Assembly (NCBI RefSeq): GCF_016860525.1
Contig: NZ_BNEA01000015.1
Coordinates: 1,178,001-1,242,000, forward strand
Source: Streptomyces rubradiris
GTDB taxonomy: Bacteria > Actinomycetota > Actinomycetes > Streptomycetales > Streptomycetaceae
Length of the DNA stretch: 64,000 nt
Direction: 5' to 3'
A program made the translations under genes and the position numbers. The number at the start of each line of letters is the position of its first letter. Position 1 is the stretch's first letter. The notes under the pieces are model-generated. The model worked only from the letters and a program-made list of their open reading frames with translations, was not told the origin of the DNA and searched no databases. Below, in pieces: positions 51,678 to 61,110 of the stretch.

Positions 51678-52439
51678 TCAGGCGCCCGGTCCGTCGTGTG
51701 GTGCGAAGCCCAGACGTTCCAGGGCGCTCGCCACGTCGGGTACCGCTTCGACTCCGTCCGGCAGCGGGGGGCGGCGGACGACGACGACGGGCAGCCCCAG
51801 GTCGCGCGCGGCCGTGAGTTTCGCCGCCGTGGCCTGGCCTCCGCTGTCCTTGGTGACCAGGACGTCGATCCGGTGGGCGCGCAGGAGCCGCGTCTCGTCC
51901 GGGACCGTGAACGGGCCGCGGGCCAGGATCACCCGGGTGTCCGGCGGCAGGGGCGGCTCGGGCGGTTCCACCGAGCGGACAAGGAAGTGCAGGCCGGTCA
52001 GGGAGGCGAAGGCCGCGAGCCCCAGGCGTCCGGTGGTGAGGAAGACCCGGCTGCCGAGACCGGGCAGGGCCTCGGCGGCACCGGCCAGGGACGCCACGTC
52101 GTACCAGCGGTCTCCGGGGCCCGGCCGCCAGCCGGGGCGGCGCAGTACCACGGCGGGGACTCCGGTGGCCCGTGCCGCGCGCGCCGCGTGGGCGGTGATC
52201 GTCCCGGCGAAGGGGTGGGTGGCGTCCACCAGGGCGTCCACCCGGTGCTCGCGCAGCCAGCCGGCCAGGCCCTCCGGCCCGCCGAAGCCGCCGACGCGCA
52301 CCTCGCCGGGCAGTGCCCCGGGCCGGGTGACCCGGCCGGCGAGCGAGGTGGTGACCCGTACCCCGGGCCGGACGGCGAGGTCGGCGGCGAGGCGACGGGC
52401 CTCGGTGGTGCCGCCGAGGATCAGCACATGCGCGGGCAT
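51678..52439 (-). CDS. cobK: Precorrin-6A reductase
   Basis: 253 residues from ATG 52439. VLILGGTTEARRLAADLAVR, TTSLAGRVTRPG, VDALVDATHPFAGTITAHAA, RRPGWRPGPGDRWYDV, RVFLTTGRLGLAAF, VLVTKDSGGQATAAKLTAAR. These are the CobK/CbiJ signature, an NADPH-dependent reductase of cobalamin synthesis. It converges on cobF with 136 bases between; the order suggests independent promoters. Cytoplasmic. Confidence 0.94.
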   Translation of the reverse strand: MPAHVLILGGTTEARRLAADLAVRPGVRVTTSLAGRVTRPGALPGEVRVGGFGGPEGLAGWLREHRVDALVDATHPFAGTITAHAARAARATGVPAVVLRRPGWRPGPGDRWYDVASLAGAAEALPGLGSRVFLTTGRLGLAAFASLTGLHFLVRSVEPPEPPLPPDTRVILARGPFTVPDETRLLRAHRIDVLVTKDSGGQATAAKLTAARDLGLPVVVVRRPPLPDGVEAVPDVASALERLGFAPHDGPGA

Positions 52440-52630
52440 AGGGGTGAGCGTACGAGGTTCCGTTCGGCGGCCGGACGGCCGGGGTACGGCGTCCGTGGCG
52501 TCCGTACGTGCCGTCCCGAGCGTCCTGCGCGGGTGCTCACCGTGTCCTGGCCCGGAGCCGCCGGCTCGGTTCCACCGGCAGTGCGGGACCTGACGTCCGG
52601 CCGCCACCGTCACCGCCGCCCGCCCTGAGG

Positions 52631-53404
52631 CTAGGGCAGCAACAGTTGCACGCCGCCCACGATCGTCGCCGCGATGACGAGTTGTTCGAAGAGTCGCTGG
52701 TTGATTCGGTTCACAGCCCATTTACCGAACAGCGCACCGGGCACGACGAACAGCACGAGCGCGGCGTCAAGGAGCAGGGCGCGTCCGTCGATCAGTCCCA
52801 GGCCCACGCTGAACGGCACCTTCGACACGTTCACGATGAGGAAGAAGAAGGCGGAGGTGCCGAGGAAGCCGAGCTTCCGGAAGCCTGCGGACAGCAGATA
52901 CAGCGACATCACCGGTCCGGCCGCGTTGGCGACCATCGTGGTGAACCCGCCGAGCACACCGTAGGAGTGGGCCTTCACACGGCCCGCCCGGTTCGGTTCC
53001 GCCTCGGGGGCGGGCGGGGTCTCGGCCGTCCGCCGGCGCCAGATCGTCACCCCGGCCATGAAGAGCAGGATCGCGCCGATCGAGACCCGCACCATGCCGT
53101 CGCCGGCCCACACCAGGAACAGGGTGCCGGCCACCACGCCCGCCGCCACGGCCGGGAACAGACGCCACAGCGTGGGCCAGTGGGCGTGCCGCCGGTAGGT
53201 GAAGACGGCGAGTACGTCACCGGCGATCAGCAGGGGCAGCAGTACGCCGGTGGAGGCGCGGGCGGGCAGGACCGCCGCGAAGATCGCGAGGCTCACCGTG
53301 TTGGCCCCGCTGACCGCGGTTTTGGAGAAGCCGACGAGTACGGCCGCGAAGGCGAGCGCGGCGAACTCCCAGCCGGATATGTGCCAGAGCGTCATCGTGT
53401 TCAT
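52631..53404 (-). CDS. TauE/SafE-type membrane permease
   Basis: 257 residues from ATG 53404. Eight or so hydrophobic segments (for example FAALAFAAVLVGFSKTAVSG, LVIAATIVGGVQLLLP) and the conserved GGFTTMVANAAGPVMSLYLL of the second repeat identify the sulfite exporter TauE/SafE family. Members move sulfite, sulfonates or other small anions, and the substrate here cannot be told. The C-terminal VPGALFGKWAVNRINQRLFE is typical. Confidence 0.9.
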   Translation of the reverse strand: MNTMTLWHISGWEFAALAFAAVLVGFSKTAVSGANTVSLAIFAAVLPARASTGVLLPLLIAGDVLAVFTYRRHAHWPTLWRLFPAVAAGVVAGTLFLVWAGDGMVRVSIGAILLFMAGVTIWRRRTAETPPAPEAEPNRAGRVKAHSYGVLGGFTTMVANAAGPVMSLYLLSAGFRKLGFLGTSAFFFLIVNVSKVPFSVGLGLIDGRALLLDAALVLFVVPGALFGKWAVNRINQRLFEQLVIAATIVGGVQLLLP

Positions 53405-53657
53405 TCGGGGGCCGATGCTATGTGCATGATCAACCCACACGTAAGGTCCGTCTCGCGGGCCGGCCCGCTCCACGACGCCGAGCCGCCTCCGCCCGGCCGA
53501 CGGCACGGGCTCATGGCACTCACCGCCGGACCGCACACCCGCCGGCGCCCTGGACCGGCACCCGTCGGCGGCCCCATGCCGCAGGGCGGCCTCCATGCCA
53601 CCAAGCGGCCCCATACCGCCGGGCGGCCCCCGTACCCGCCGCTGCGGCCCCGTAGCG

Positions 53658-55169
53658 TTACCGCCCCGTGTACCGCGCCCGCAACGCCCGCTTGAGTACC
53701 TTCATGCTGGGGCCGAGCGGCAGGGTGTCCGTGAACTCCACGCGGCGCGGGTACTTGTGCCGGCCCAGGTGTTCCCTGGACCACTCGGTGAGGGCGGCGG
53801 CGTCCGGGGTGGTGCCCGGGGCCGGGACGACGACGGCGCAGACCTCCTCGCCGTGCAGTTCGTCCGGCAGGCCGATGACGGCGACCTGGGCGATCTCCGG
53901 GTGCCGCATCAGGACCTCCTCGACCTCCCGCGGATAGACGTTGTAGCCGCCGCGGATGATGATGTCCTTCTTGCGGTCGACGATCCGCAGGAAGCCCTCG
54001 TCGTCCTTGGTGCCGAGGTCGCCGGTGCGGAACCAGCCGTCCACCAGGGCCTCGGCGGTGGCCTCGGGGCGGCCGAGGTAGCCGGAGAAGACGTTGTGGC
54101 CGCGGATGACGACCTCGCCCAGCTCACCGGGCGGCAGCAGCTCGATCCGGTCCTCCACGTCGGCGCGGGCTATCTCCGCGTCGACGCCCCACAGCGGGTG
54201 CCCGATGGTGCCGGCCTTGGCGCCGAACACGGGCTGGTTGACGGTCGCGGCCGGAGAGGTCTCCGACAGCCCGTAGCCCTCGTAGATCCGCGCCCCGAAC
54301 GTGGCCTCGAACCGCTCCAGTACCGCGACCGGCAGCGAGGCCCCGCCGGAGACGCACAGTCGCAGCCCGGGGAGCCGCTCGGCGTCGGCGGCGGCCGCCG
54401 CGAGGGCGACGAACATGGTGGGCACCCCGTGGAAGGTGTTCACGCCCTCCTCGACCATCAGCTCGATGGCCCGGGCCGCGTCGAAACGGGGCAGCAGCAC
54501 CAGCGTGGCGCCCGCCCGCCAGGTGGAGTTCAGCGAGACCGTCTGGCCGAAGGCGTGGAACAGCGGCAGCGCGCCGAGGGCGATGTCGTCGGCGCGGACG
54601 TCGTGCGCGTCGAAGGCGTTGACGGTCGCGTTCATCACCAGGTTGAAGTGGCTGAGGACGGCGCCCTTGGGCACACCGGTCGTACCGCTGGTGTAGAAGA
54701 TCACCGCCGGGTCGTCGGCGGCCCGGGTGACGTACGACGGCAACGGCTCGGCGTCGACCGCGAGTTTGTCCAGCTCCTCGCCCAGGGTGACCACTCGGAC
54801 GCCGGCCGCCTCGGCCGCCGCCCGGCCGGTGTCCGCCTGGGCCGGGTGGACGAGCAGCACGGTGGCGCCGCTGTCCTTCAGGACGTGCTCGACCTCCTCG
54901 GCCGACAGCAGCAGGTGGACGGGGACGACGACACCGCCCGCCGCGGCGATCGCGTAGTAGGCGACCGGGAACTCGGCGGTGTTGGGGGCCATCAGGGCGA
55001 CATGGTCGCCGGGCCGTACGCCGAGGCCGGTGAGCGCGCCCGCCCGGGCCAGCGCCCGCTGCCACACCTCGGCGAAGGTGAGCCGCAGTTCCCCCTCGAC
55101 CAGGGCGGTCTTGCCGGGGCGGCGCCGGGCGTTCTCGGCGAGGATGGCGGCGACGGACAGGGTTGCCAT
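53658..55169 (-). CDS. Long-chain acyl-CoA synthetase-like adenylating enzyme
   Basis: 503 residues from ATG 55169. AMP-binding motifs: FYTSGTTGVPKGAVLSH (P-loop), YEGYGLSETSPAATVNQP, GWFRTGDLGTKDDEGFLRIV, DRKKDIIIRGGYNVYPREVE, and the C-terminal lysine region LPLGPSMKVLKRALRARY. It activates a carboxylic acid with ATP and CoA. The thiolase gene lies upstream in the same direction, 145 bases away, suggesting a fatty or aromatic acid degradation pair. Chain length specificity not readable. Confidence 0.9.
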   Translation of the reverse strand: MATLSVAAILAENARRRPGKTALVEGELRLTFAEVWQRALARAGALTGLGVRPGDHVALMAPNTAEFPVAYYAIAAAGGVVVPVHLLLSAEEVEHVLKDSGATVLLVHPAQADTGRAAAEAAGVRVVTLGEELDKLAVDAEPLPSYVTRAADDPAVIFYTSGTTGVPKGAVLSHFNLVMNATVNAFDAHDVRADDIALGALPLFHAFGQTVSLNSTWRAGATLVLLPRFDAARAIELMVEEGVNTFHGVPTMFVALAAAAADAERLPGLRLCVSGGASLPVAVLERFEATFGARIYEGYGLSETSPAATVNQPVFGAKAGTIGHPLWGVDAEIARADVEDRIELLPPGELGEVVIRGHNVFSGYLGRPEATAEALVDGWFRTGDLGTKDDEGFLRIVDRKKDIIIRGGYNVYPREVEEVLMRHPEIAQVAVIGLPDELHGEEVCAVVVPAPGTTPDAAALTEWSREHLGRHKYPRRVEFTDTLPLGPSMKVLKRALRARYTGR

Positions 55170-55208
55170 GGAGTGCTGCTCCGTTTCCTTGCTGCGGCTC
55201 GTACTACC

Positions 55209-55304
55209 GGACCCCCGTGCGGGGCTCCCGCTGGACCCATGCGGTGAGCCCCCGTCGGACCCGTGCGGGGAGCTCCCGTCGAACCCTCGCGGGAATTCCC
55301 CTGT
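55209..55304. repeat. Four 24-base imperfect tandem repeats
   Basis: Units start at 55209, 55233, 55257 and 55281, each based on GGACCCGTGCGGGGAGCTCC followed by CGTC. Each unit can form a small hairpin. They occupy the gap between thiolase and acyl-CoA synthetase genes and may affect read-through between them. Confidence 0.7.
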
Positions 55305-55314
55305 TGATGACTCC

Positions 55315-56502
55315 TCAGTGTCGCTCGACCAGCACCGCGCTGCCCTGCCCCACGCCCACGCACATGGTCGCGAGGCCCCGCCGGGCGCCGGTGCGCCGCA
55401 TGCGGTGCAGCAGGGTGGTCAGGATGCGGGCGCCGGAGCAGCCGAGGGGGTGGCCGAGGGCGATGGCGCCGCCGGTGGGGTTCACCAGGCCGGGATCGAG
55501 GCCCAGTTGATCGACGCAGGCGAGCGTCTGGGCGGCGAACGCCTCGTTCAGCTCGGCCTCCTGGAGGTCGCCGGTCTCCCAGCCGGCCCGGCGGAGCACC
55601 TTCCGGGTGGCGGGCACCGGGCCGAGGCCCATCACATCGGGGTGGACGCCGGCGGAGGCGCCCGCGACGTACCGGCCGAGGGACTCCAGGCCCAGTTCGT
55701 TCAGGGCCTCTTCGCTGACCAGCAGCAGCCCGGCGGCACCGTCGTTCATCGGCGAGGCGTTCCCGGCGGTGACGGTGCCGTCCGCGCGGAAGGCCGGCTT
55801 GAGACGGGCCAGCTTCTCCAGGGAGGTGTCCTCACGGACGCACTCGTCGTGCTCGACGGTGACCCCGTCCGGGCGCTCCACAGGAAGGAGTTCGTCGTCG
55901 AAGTGGCCGTTCTTGCGGGCGGCGGCGGCGAGTTGGTGGCTGCGCAGGGCGAACTCGTCCTGCCGGGCGCGGGAGATGCCGTGGCGGTCGGCGACCTCCT
56001 CGGCGGTCTCGCCCATGGAGAACAGGCCGTGCAGCTCCTTCATGGCGGGGTTGACCAGCCGCCAGCCGAGCCGGGTGTCGTAGGTCTCCATGCGGTGCGG
56101 CAGGGCCTCGTCGGGCCGGGGCAGCACGAAGGGGGCGCGGCTCATGGACTCGGAGCCGCCCGCGATCACGATGTCGGCCTCGCCCGCGGCGATGGTGCGG
56201 GCGGCGGCGGTGACCGCTTCGAGTCCGGAGGCGCACAGCCGGTTGACGGTGGCGCCGGGCACGGAGTCGGGCAGGCCGGCGAGCAGGGCGGCCATACGGG
56301 CGACGTTCCGGTTGTCCTCGCCGGCCTGGTTGGCGGCGCCCCAGTAGACGTCGTCGACGCGGGCCGGGTCGAGCGCGGGCACGTCGGCCACCAGGTGGCG
56401 GATCACGGTCGCGGCCAGATCGTCGGGGCGGACCGAGGAGAGGGCGCCGCGTACCTTGCCGATGGGGGTGCGGCGGGCGGTCGCGAAGTGGACGGGACGC
56501 AC
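55315..56502 (-). CDS. Acetyl-CoA C-acyltransferase (thiolase)
   Basis: 395 residues from ATG 56502. The active-site Cys lies in [17 protein letters not shown] (about 88), followed by [77 protein letters not shown], and the C-terminal [16 protein letters not shown]. It cleaves 3-ketoacyl-CoA with CoA, or the reverse. The upstream gap to the divergent lipase is AT-rich, a likely promoter area (56510-56590). Confidence 0.95.
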   Translation of the reverse strand: MRPVHFATARRTPIGKVRGALSSVRPDDLAATVIRHLVADVPALDPARVDDVYWGAANQAGEDNRNVARMAALLAGLPDSVPGATVNRLCASGLEAVTAAARTIAAGEADIVIAGGSESMSRAPFVLPRPDEALPHRMETYDTRLGWRLVNPAMKELHGLFSMGETAEEVADRHGISRARQDEFALRSHQLAAAARKNGHFDDELLPVERPDGVTVEHDECVREDTSLEKLARLKPAFRADGTVTAGNASPMNDGAAGLLLVSEEALNELGLESLGRYVAGASAGVHPDVMGLGPVPATRKVLRRAGWETGDLQEAELNEAFAAQTLACVDQLGLDPGLVNPTGGAIALGHPLGCSGARILTTLLHRMRRTGARRGLATMCVGVGQGSAVLVERH

Positions 56503-56644
56503 GGCGGGACTCCTGACCTACGACATTGTGGATCACGGAACTGCGCAGCACCCATTAATTAGCACTGCTAGTTTTGGACTATAGACCTCGGCCGCCCCGC
56601 TGGGAAGCTCCCCCGGGACCGGAGCCGGGGCGACGGGAGGAGAC

Positions 56645-57474
56645 ATGCGCCACGTCCGCGAGCACGTCCTCGACGGCACGCACGGGGCCCTCGCCGTACG
56701 CGAGTGGCCGCATCCGGACCCCCGCCTGCTGGCGCTCCTGGTGCACGGGTACGGCGAGCACTCCGGCCGCTACGACGAACTGGCCGGCGTGCTGACCGGG
56801 TACGGAGCCGCCGTGTACGCGCCCGACCACGCCGGTCACGGCCGGTCGGCCGGGGAGCGGGCACTGATCGAGGACTTCGAGGACGTGGTCACCGATGTGC
56901 ACGCGGTCGCGGACCTGGCCCGGGCCGCGCGTCCCGGCCCGCCGCTGGTCCTGCTCGGGCACTCGATGGGCGGGCTGATCGCGGCCCGCTACGCCCAGCG
57001 GTACGGCGACGGGCTGAGCGCGCTGGTGCTGTCCGCGCCGGTGATCGGCGCCTGGGAACTGCCGGGACGGCTGCTGGCCCTGGACGAGATCCCGGACACC
57101 CCGGTCAGCCCGTCCGCGCTGTCCCGTAACCCGGCGGTGGGCGCGGCCTCGCTGCCGATCCGCTGGTGTGGCACGGGCCCATGAAGCGGCCGACGCTCCG
57201 GGCGTTCGCCCGCACCCTGGAAACGGTCGCGCAAGGCGGTGACGTGGGCCGGCTGCCGGTGCTGTGGCTGCACGGCGACGACGACCGCCTGGTACCGCTG
57301 TCCGGAAGCCGGCCCGGGGTGGAGCGGCTGAGCGGCGGCCGGCTGACCGAACGGATCTTTCCCGGAGCACGGCACGAGGTCTTCCACGAGACGGACCGCG
57401 CCACGGCCCACGCGGAGCTACTCCGCTTCCTGGACCGGGTACTGCCCGGCCGACCAGGGGTACTGCCCGGCTGA
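56645..57474 (+). pseudogene. Alpha/beta hydrolase (monoacylglycerol lipase-like) with frameshift
   Basis: Two frames make one lipase. The first from ATG 56645: LLALLVHGYGEHSGRYDELA, YAPDHAGHGRSAGERALIED and the nucleophile elbow LLGHSMGGLIAARYAQRYGD, ending when the frame shifts near 57150. The second continues LVWHGPMKRPTLRAFARTLE, LPVLWLHGDDDRLVPLSGS (acid) and FPGARHEVFHETDR (His) to 57474. The family has a TAC-like codon where GCCTCGCT occurs, so a one-base deletion is likely. Either a true pseudogene or a sequencing error. Divergent from the thiolase gene. Confidence 0.83.
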
Positions 57475-57638
57475 CCGGGCCGGGTCGCGACACCTCCGGG
57501 TCCTGCCCACGCCACCCGGCCGGTGCCCCACGTCCCCGCCGCCGCCCCCGCTGATCAGCCGGTTTGCCACCGCACAGCGGGGGCACCCGCCCTTTCGGAC
57601 GTCACTGAGGAAAGCCGAGGAAAGGGGTTCCGCGCACC

Positions 57639-58130
57639 ATGACCGTGGTCAAGAGCACACTTACCGAAGAGGCGCTCGGTGTCACCGGCACCGCCCTCCA
57701 GGACACCCTGGTCGACCTGCTCGGGCTGTCGCTGGTCGGCAAGCAGGCGCACTGGAACATCGTCGGCCCGCGGTTCCGCTCGATCCACCTCCAGCTGGAC
57801 GAGGTGGTCGCGACGGCCCGCGCCCACTCCGACACGGTGGCCGAGCGGGCCGCCGCGCTGGGCGTGCCGCCGGACGGCCGGCCGGAGACCATCGCCGCGA
57901 CCTTCGCGCTGCCCGGCACCAAGGACGGCTGGCTGCGCGACACGGAGGTCGTGGAGCTGATGGTGTCCTCGCTGGAGGCGGCCATCGGCCGGCTGCGGGA
58001 GCGGATCGAGGCGACCGAGAAGGCCGACCCGGTCACCCAGGACCTGCTGATCACCGTCACCGCCGACCTGGAGAAGCAGCGCTGGATGTTCGAGGCCGAG
58101 AACCACCCGCGCGACACGTCCGCCGGCTGA
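57639..58130 (+). CDS. Dps-family DNA-binding ferritin-like protein
   Basis: 163 residues from ATG 57639 behind a purine-rich GAGGAAAGCCGAGGAAAGG. VGKQAHWNIVGPRFRSIHLQ and LDEVVATARAHSDTVAERAA hold the His/Asp/Glu residues of the ferroxidase site; DLLITVTADLEKQRWMFEAE is the final helix. Dps dodecamers oxidise and store iron and protect DNA under stress. A full-length family member with a short N-terminal tail. Confidence 0.93.
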   Translation: MTVVKSTLTEEALGVTGTALQDTLVDLLGLSLVGKQAHWNIVGPRFRSIHLQLDEVVATARAHSDTVAERAAALGVPPDGRPETIAATFALPGTKDGWLRDTEVVELMVSSLEAAIGRLRERIEATEKADPVTQDLLITVTADLEKQRWMFEAENHPRDTSAG

Positions 58131-58187
58131 TCCACGGCCCCGCACACTTCCCCGCCCGGGGCAAGGCACACACGGAAGGGGACAACC

Positions 58188-58529
58188 ATGGCCGACTCGC
58201 TGGAATTCGAAGCGCTGTGGGACGACTTCCACCGCGTGGTCAACATGAGCTCGGCGGAGCTCGCGGCCTGGCTGAAGGTCCGGGACGCCGACGAGGAGAG
58301 CGAACCGCTGCCGGAGCGGGCGGGCGGCGAGACCGGGCAGCACGTCCTGGCCCTCCTGCGGAAGCGCCGCACCGACCTGACCGAGGACGACGTACGGGTC
58401 ATGCGGCAGGTCGTCGACACGGTCGGTGAGCTGGTGGACGCGGAGAACGAGCCCGAGCCGGAGAGCGCCGGGGACACCGGCCGCCGGCACCGGCTGATGA
58501 CGCTGGGCCACGACCCGCTCAAGCCGTAG
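58188..58529 (+). CDS. DUF3140 protein
   Basis: 113 residues from ATG 58188, with GGAAGGGGA upstream. EFEALWDDFHRVVNMSSAEL, AAWLKVRDADEESEPLP, GQHVLALLRKRRTDLTEDDV, RVMRQVVDTVGELVDAEN and HRLMTLGHDPLKP are characteristic. The family is usually found in Streptomyces and relatives next to stress genes; the function is unknown. Only 3 bases separate it from the next start, so they form an operon, probably with dps. Confidence 0.88.
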   Translation: MADSLEFEALWDDFHRVVNMSSAELAAWLKVRDADEESEPLPERAGGETGQHVLALLRKRRTDLTEDDVRVMRQVVDTVGELVDAENEPEPESAGDTGRRHRLMTLGHDPLKP

Positions 58530-58532
58530 GCG

Positions 58533-59180
58533 ATGAACCGCGACGAGCGCGTGCTGCGGGAGCTGGTGTCCGAGCACGGGCGGACGTTCGCCGAGGAGGC
58601 GGGCATCCGGCTGAAGGACACCCCGCAGCCGCTGTACCGGCTGCTGGTGCTGTCCCTGCTGCTCAGCGCCCGCATCCGAACCTCGGTCGCGGTGGCCACC
58701 GCCCGCGCCCTGCACGAGGAGCACCTGGACAGCCCGCGCCGGATGGCCGAGGCCGGATGGCAGCGGCGGGTGGACGCGCTCGGCCGGGGCGGCTACCGGC
58801 GGTACGACGAGCGGACGGCCACCCAGCTCGGGGACGGCGCCGAGCTGCTCGGCCGGCGCTGGAGCGGCGATCTGCGCCGGCTGCACCGGGAGGCGGAGGG
58901 CGACGTCGGCACACTGCGGGAGCTACTCCAGGAGGAGCCGGGCATCGGGCCGGCCGGCGCCGACATCTTCCTGCGCGAGGCGCAGCGGGTGTGGCCGGAC
59001 GTGGCGCCGTACCTGGACGGCAAGGCGCTGTCCGGCGCCGGGCGGCTCGGCCTGCCCGAGGACCCGCGGAAGCTGACCGGCCTGGCCCGGGACAGCCAGC
59101 CTGCCGTACTGGCCGCCGCGCTGGTCCGGGCGGCGCTCGACGAACGGGTGGCCGAGGACTGTCTGCGCCGCGCCGGCTGA
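58533..59180 (+). CDS. Endonuclease III-like HhH-GPD protein without Fe-S cluster
   Basis: 215 residues from ATG 58533. LYRLLVLSLLLSARIRTSVA matches the first helices of the HhH-GPD fold, and LLQEEPGIGPAGADIFLREA is the helix-hairpin-helix (about 132-151). The usual Asp after the hairpin may be D156 or D162 (QRVWPDVAPYLDGKAL). No C-terminal four-Cys cluster. Likely a base-excision-repair-like protein; activity uncertain. Confidence 0.78.
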   Translation: MNRDERVLRELVSEHGRTFAEEAGIRLKDTPQPLYRLLVLSLLLSARIRTSVAVATARALHEEHLDSPRRMAEAGWQRRVDALGRGGYRRYDERTATQLGDGAELLGRRWSGDLRRLHREAEGDVGTLRELLQEEPGIGPAGADIFLREAQRVWPDVAPYLDGKALSGAGRLGLPEDPRKLTGLARDSQPAVLAAALVRAALDERVAEDCLRRAG

Positions 59181-59249
59181 CCGTGCCAGACTGCTCCCCG
59201 CGCGACCCGGACACCGATCGCCGGGACCGAAACGGGGAGGAGCCTGCGC

Positions 59250-60065
59250 ATGACGGAGACCGGAGCGGACATCCAGGACACGGACCGGGTCATCGACACC
59301 ACGCGGCCGCATCCGGCCCGGGTGTACGACTGGTACCTCGGCGGCAAGGACAACTACCCGGTCGACGAGGAACTGGGCCGGCGCATCGCGGCGATCGACG
59401 GGGGCTCGGCGCCGAAGGCCGCCCGCGCCAACCGGGCGTTCATGCGCCGGGCCACCCGCGCGCTGGCGGCCGGGCCCGGCATCCGCCAGTTCCTGGACAT
59501 CGGCACCGGCATACCGACCGAACCCAACCTGCACCAGATCGCCCAGTCGGTGGTCCCGGACGCCCGCGTGGTCTACGTCGACAACGACCCCATCGTGCTC
59601 GCCCACGCGAGCGCCCTGCTGCGCGGCACCCCGCAGGGCGTGACGGAGTACGTGCAGGCCGATGCCCGCGATCCGCACACCATCCTGGAACAGGCCGCGC
59701 GTGTCCTCGACTTCGGCCGCCCGGTGGCCCTCTCCCTCATCGCCCTGCTGCACTTCGTCGCCGACGAGGACGGCGCCCACGACCTGGTCCGCACGCTGGT
59801 CGAGGCGCTGGCCCCGGGCAGCGCCCTCGTGCTGTCGACCATGACCGCCGACTTCGAGCCGGAGAACGTACGCAAGGGCATCGCCGCCTACGCGGCCGGC
59901 GGGGTGACCCTGGTGGCCCGCTCGCACGCCGAGGTGGGCGCGTTCTTCGACGGGCTCGGCCTGCTGGAGCCGGGCATCGTCCCGGTGTCGCGGTGGCGCC
60001 CCGAGGAGCCGCCGGCCGGGGACGGCCCGGTCTCGCTGTACGGCGGGGTCGCGCTCAAGCCCTGA
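59250..60065 (+). CDS. DUF574-type SAM-dependent methyltransferase
   Basis: 271 residues from ATG 59250. RPHPARVYDWYLGGKDNYPV, NRAFMRRATRALAAGPGIRQ, FLDIGTGIPTEPNLHQIAQS, VVYVDNDPIVLAHASALLRG and FVADEDGAHDLVRTLVEAL are the family signature, complete at the N-terminus. Function within the family is unknown. It converges on the HAD gene with 6 bases between the stops. Confidence 0.92.
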   Translation: MTETGADIQDTDRVIDTTRPHPARVYDWYLGGKDNYPVDEELGRRIAAIDGGSAPKAARANRAFMRRATRALAAGPGIRQFLDIGTGIPTEPNLHQIAQSVVPDARVVYVDNDPIVLAHASALLRGTPQGVTEYVQADARDPHTILEQAARVLDFGRPVALSLIALLHFVADEDGAHDLVRTLVEALAPGSALVLSTMTADFEPENVRKGIAAYAAGGVTLVARSHAEVGAFFDGLGLLEPGIVPVSRWRPEEPPAGDGPVSLYGGVALKP

Positions 60066-60071
60066 ACCCGG

Positions 60072-60926
60072 TCAGAGGCCCAGCACGTGGGCGATCGTCC
60101 GCAGCACGCCGGCGTCGTTGTTGGACGGGGCCAGGTGCCGGGCCCGGCGGATCACCTCGGGGTGGGCGCCGGCCATGGCGAAGGACCACTCGGCGGCGTC
60201 GAGCATCTCCAGGTCGTTCAGGTAGTCGCCGAACACCATGGTCTGGGCGGGCGTGACGCCGAGCGCCCGCTGCAGACGGCGCAGGGCGGTGCCCTTGTTC
60301 GCGGTGCGGTTCATCACGTCCACCCAGTGCTCGCCGGAGACGACGACCTGGTGGGTGCCGGCGAAGGGGGCGAGGGCCGGGGCGACGGTGTGCTCGGCGG
60401 ACGCAAAGTCGAACACCGCCACCTTGATCATGTCGTCCTCGACGGCGGTGACGTCCTCGACGACCCGGTGCTGGGCGTAGTACTGGCGCACCTCGGCGAG
60501 GAACGCCTCGTCGGTCCGCTCGACGTACGCCGCCCGCTTGCCGCACAGGACGGCGCCGACGTCCGCGCCGCCCGCGGCGAGCCCTCGTACCGTCCGTGCG
60601 ATCTCCACCGCGACGGGTCCGTCCAGCGGGTCGGAGCTGAGCTCCACGCCGTCGCGGACCACGTAGGTGCCGTTCTCCGCGATGAACACCATGCCCTCGG
60701 CGACCCGCTCGAACTGCCGGTGCAGGGTCGCGTACTGCCGTCCGCTGGCCGGGCTGAACAGCACCCCGCGGCGGCGCAGCTCGGCGAGCATCGGCCACAG
60801 CCCGTCGGGGATCCGCTTGGCGTCGTCCAGCAGCGTGCCGTCCATGTCGGTGACGATCAGCCGGATGTCGGCGGGGCCCGCGGGCAGCGCGGCGGTGTCG
60901 AGGAAGGGGGCGGGTATGGCGGACAT
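60072..60926 (-). CDS. HAD-family phosphatase (Cof type)
   Basis: 284 residues from ATG 60926. The nucleophile motif IVTDMDGTLLDDAKRIPDGL (about 24-43), FSPASGRQYATL, the cap region (GLAAGGADVGAVLCGKRAAY), NKGTALRRLQRALG and the acid motif MVFGDYLNDLEMLDAAEWSF identify a Cof-type HAD hydrolase. It removes phosphate from small metabolites such as sugar phosphates or cofactors. Substrate unknown. Transcribed away from the second DUF574 gene. Confidence 0.93.
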   Translation of the reverse strand: MSAIPAPFLDTAALPAGPADIRLIVTDMDGTLLDDAKRIPDGLWPMLAELRRRGVLFSPASGRQYATLHRQFERVAEGMVFIAENGTYVVRDGVELSSDPLDGPVAVEIARTVRGLAAGGADVGAVLCGKRAAYVERTDEAFLAEVRQYYAQHRVVEDVTAVEDDMIKVAVFDFASAEHTVAPALAPFAGTHQVVVSGEHWVDVMNRTANKGTALRRLQRALGVTPAQTMVFGDYLNDLEMLDAAEWSFAMAGAHPEVIRRARHLAPSNNDAGVLRTIAHVLGL

Positions 60927-61110
60927 GTGCTGCTTCCGGTCGGGTGCGGGGATACCGGTCCAGTGTTCCTCATCCGCCCGACGGGCCCCGGACCGCCCGG
61001 GGGTGCGTTCCCGGCGCATCCGTCTCTCCGGGTGATCCGTTTCCCGGGACAGAACGATCAACGGGAGGGACAATGACGGCGGACGAACCGCATGTGAGAA
61101 GGGCGGACAG

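Noticed and set aside
53595..55247. 550-residue plus-strand open frame opposite the acyl-CoA synthetase
   Set aside because: Mirror frame of a recognised enzyme with all AMP-binding motifs on the minus strand.
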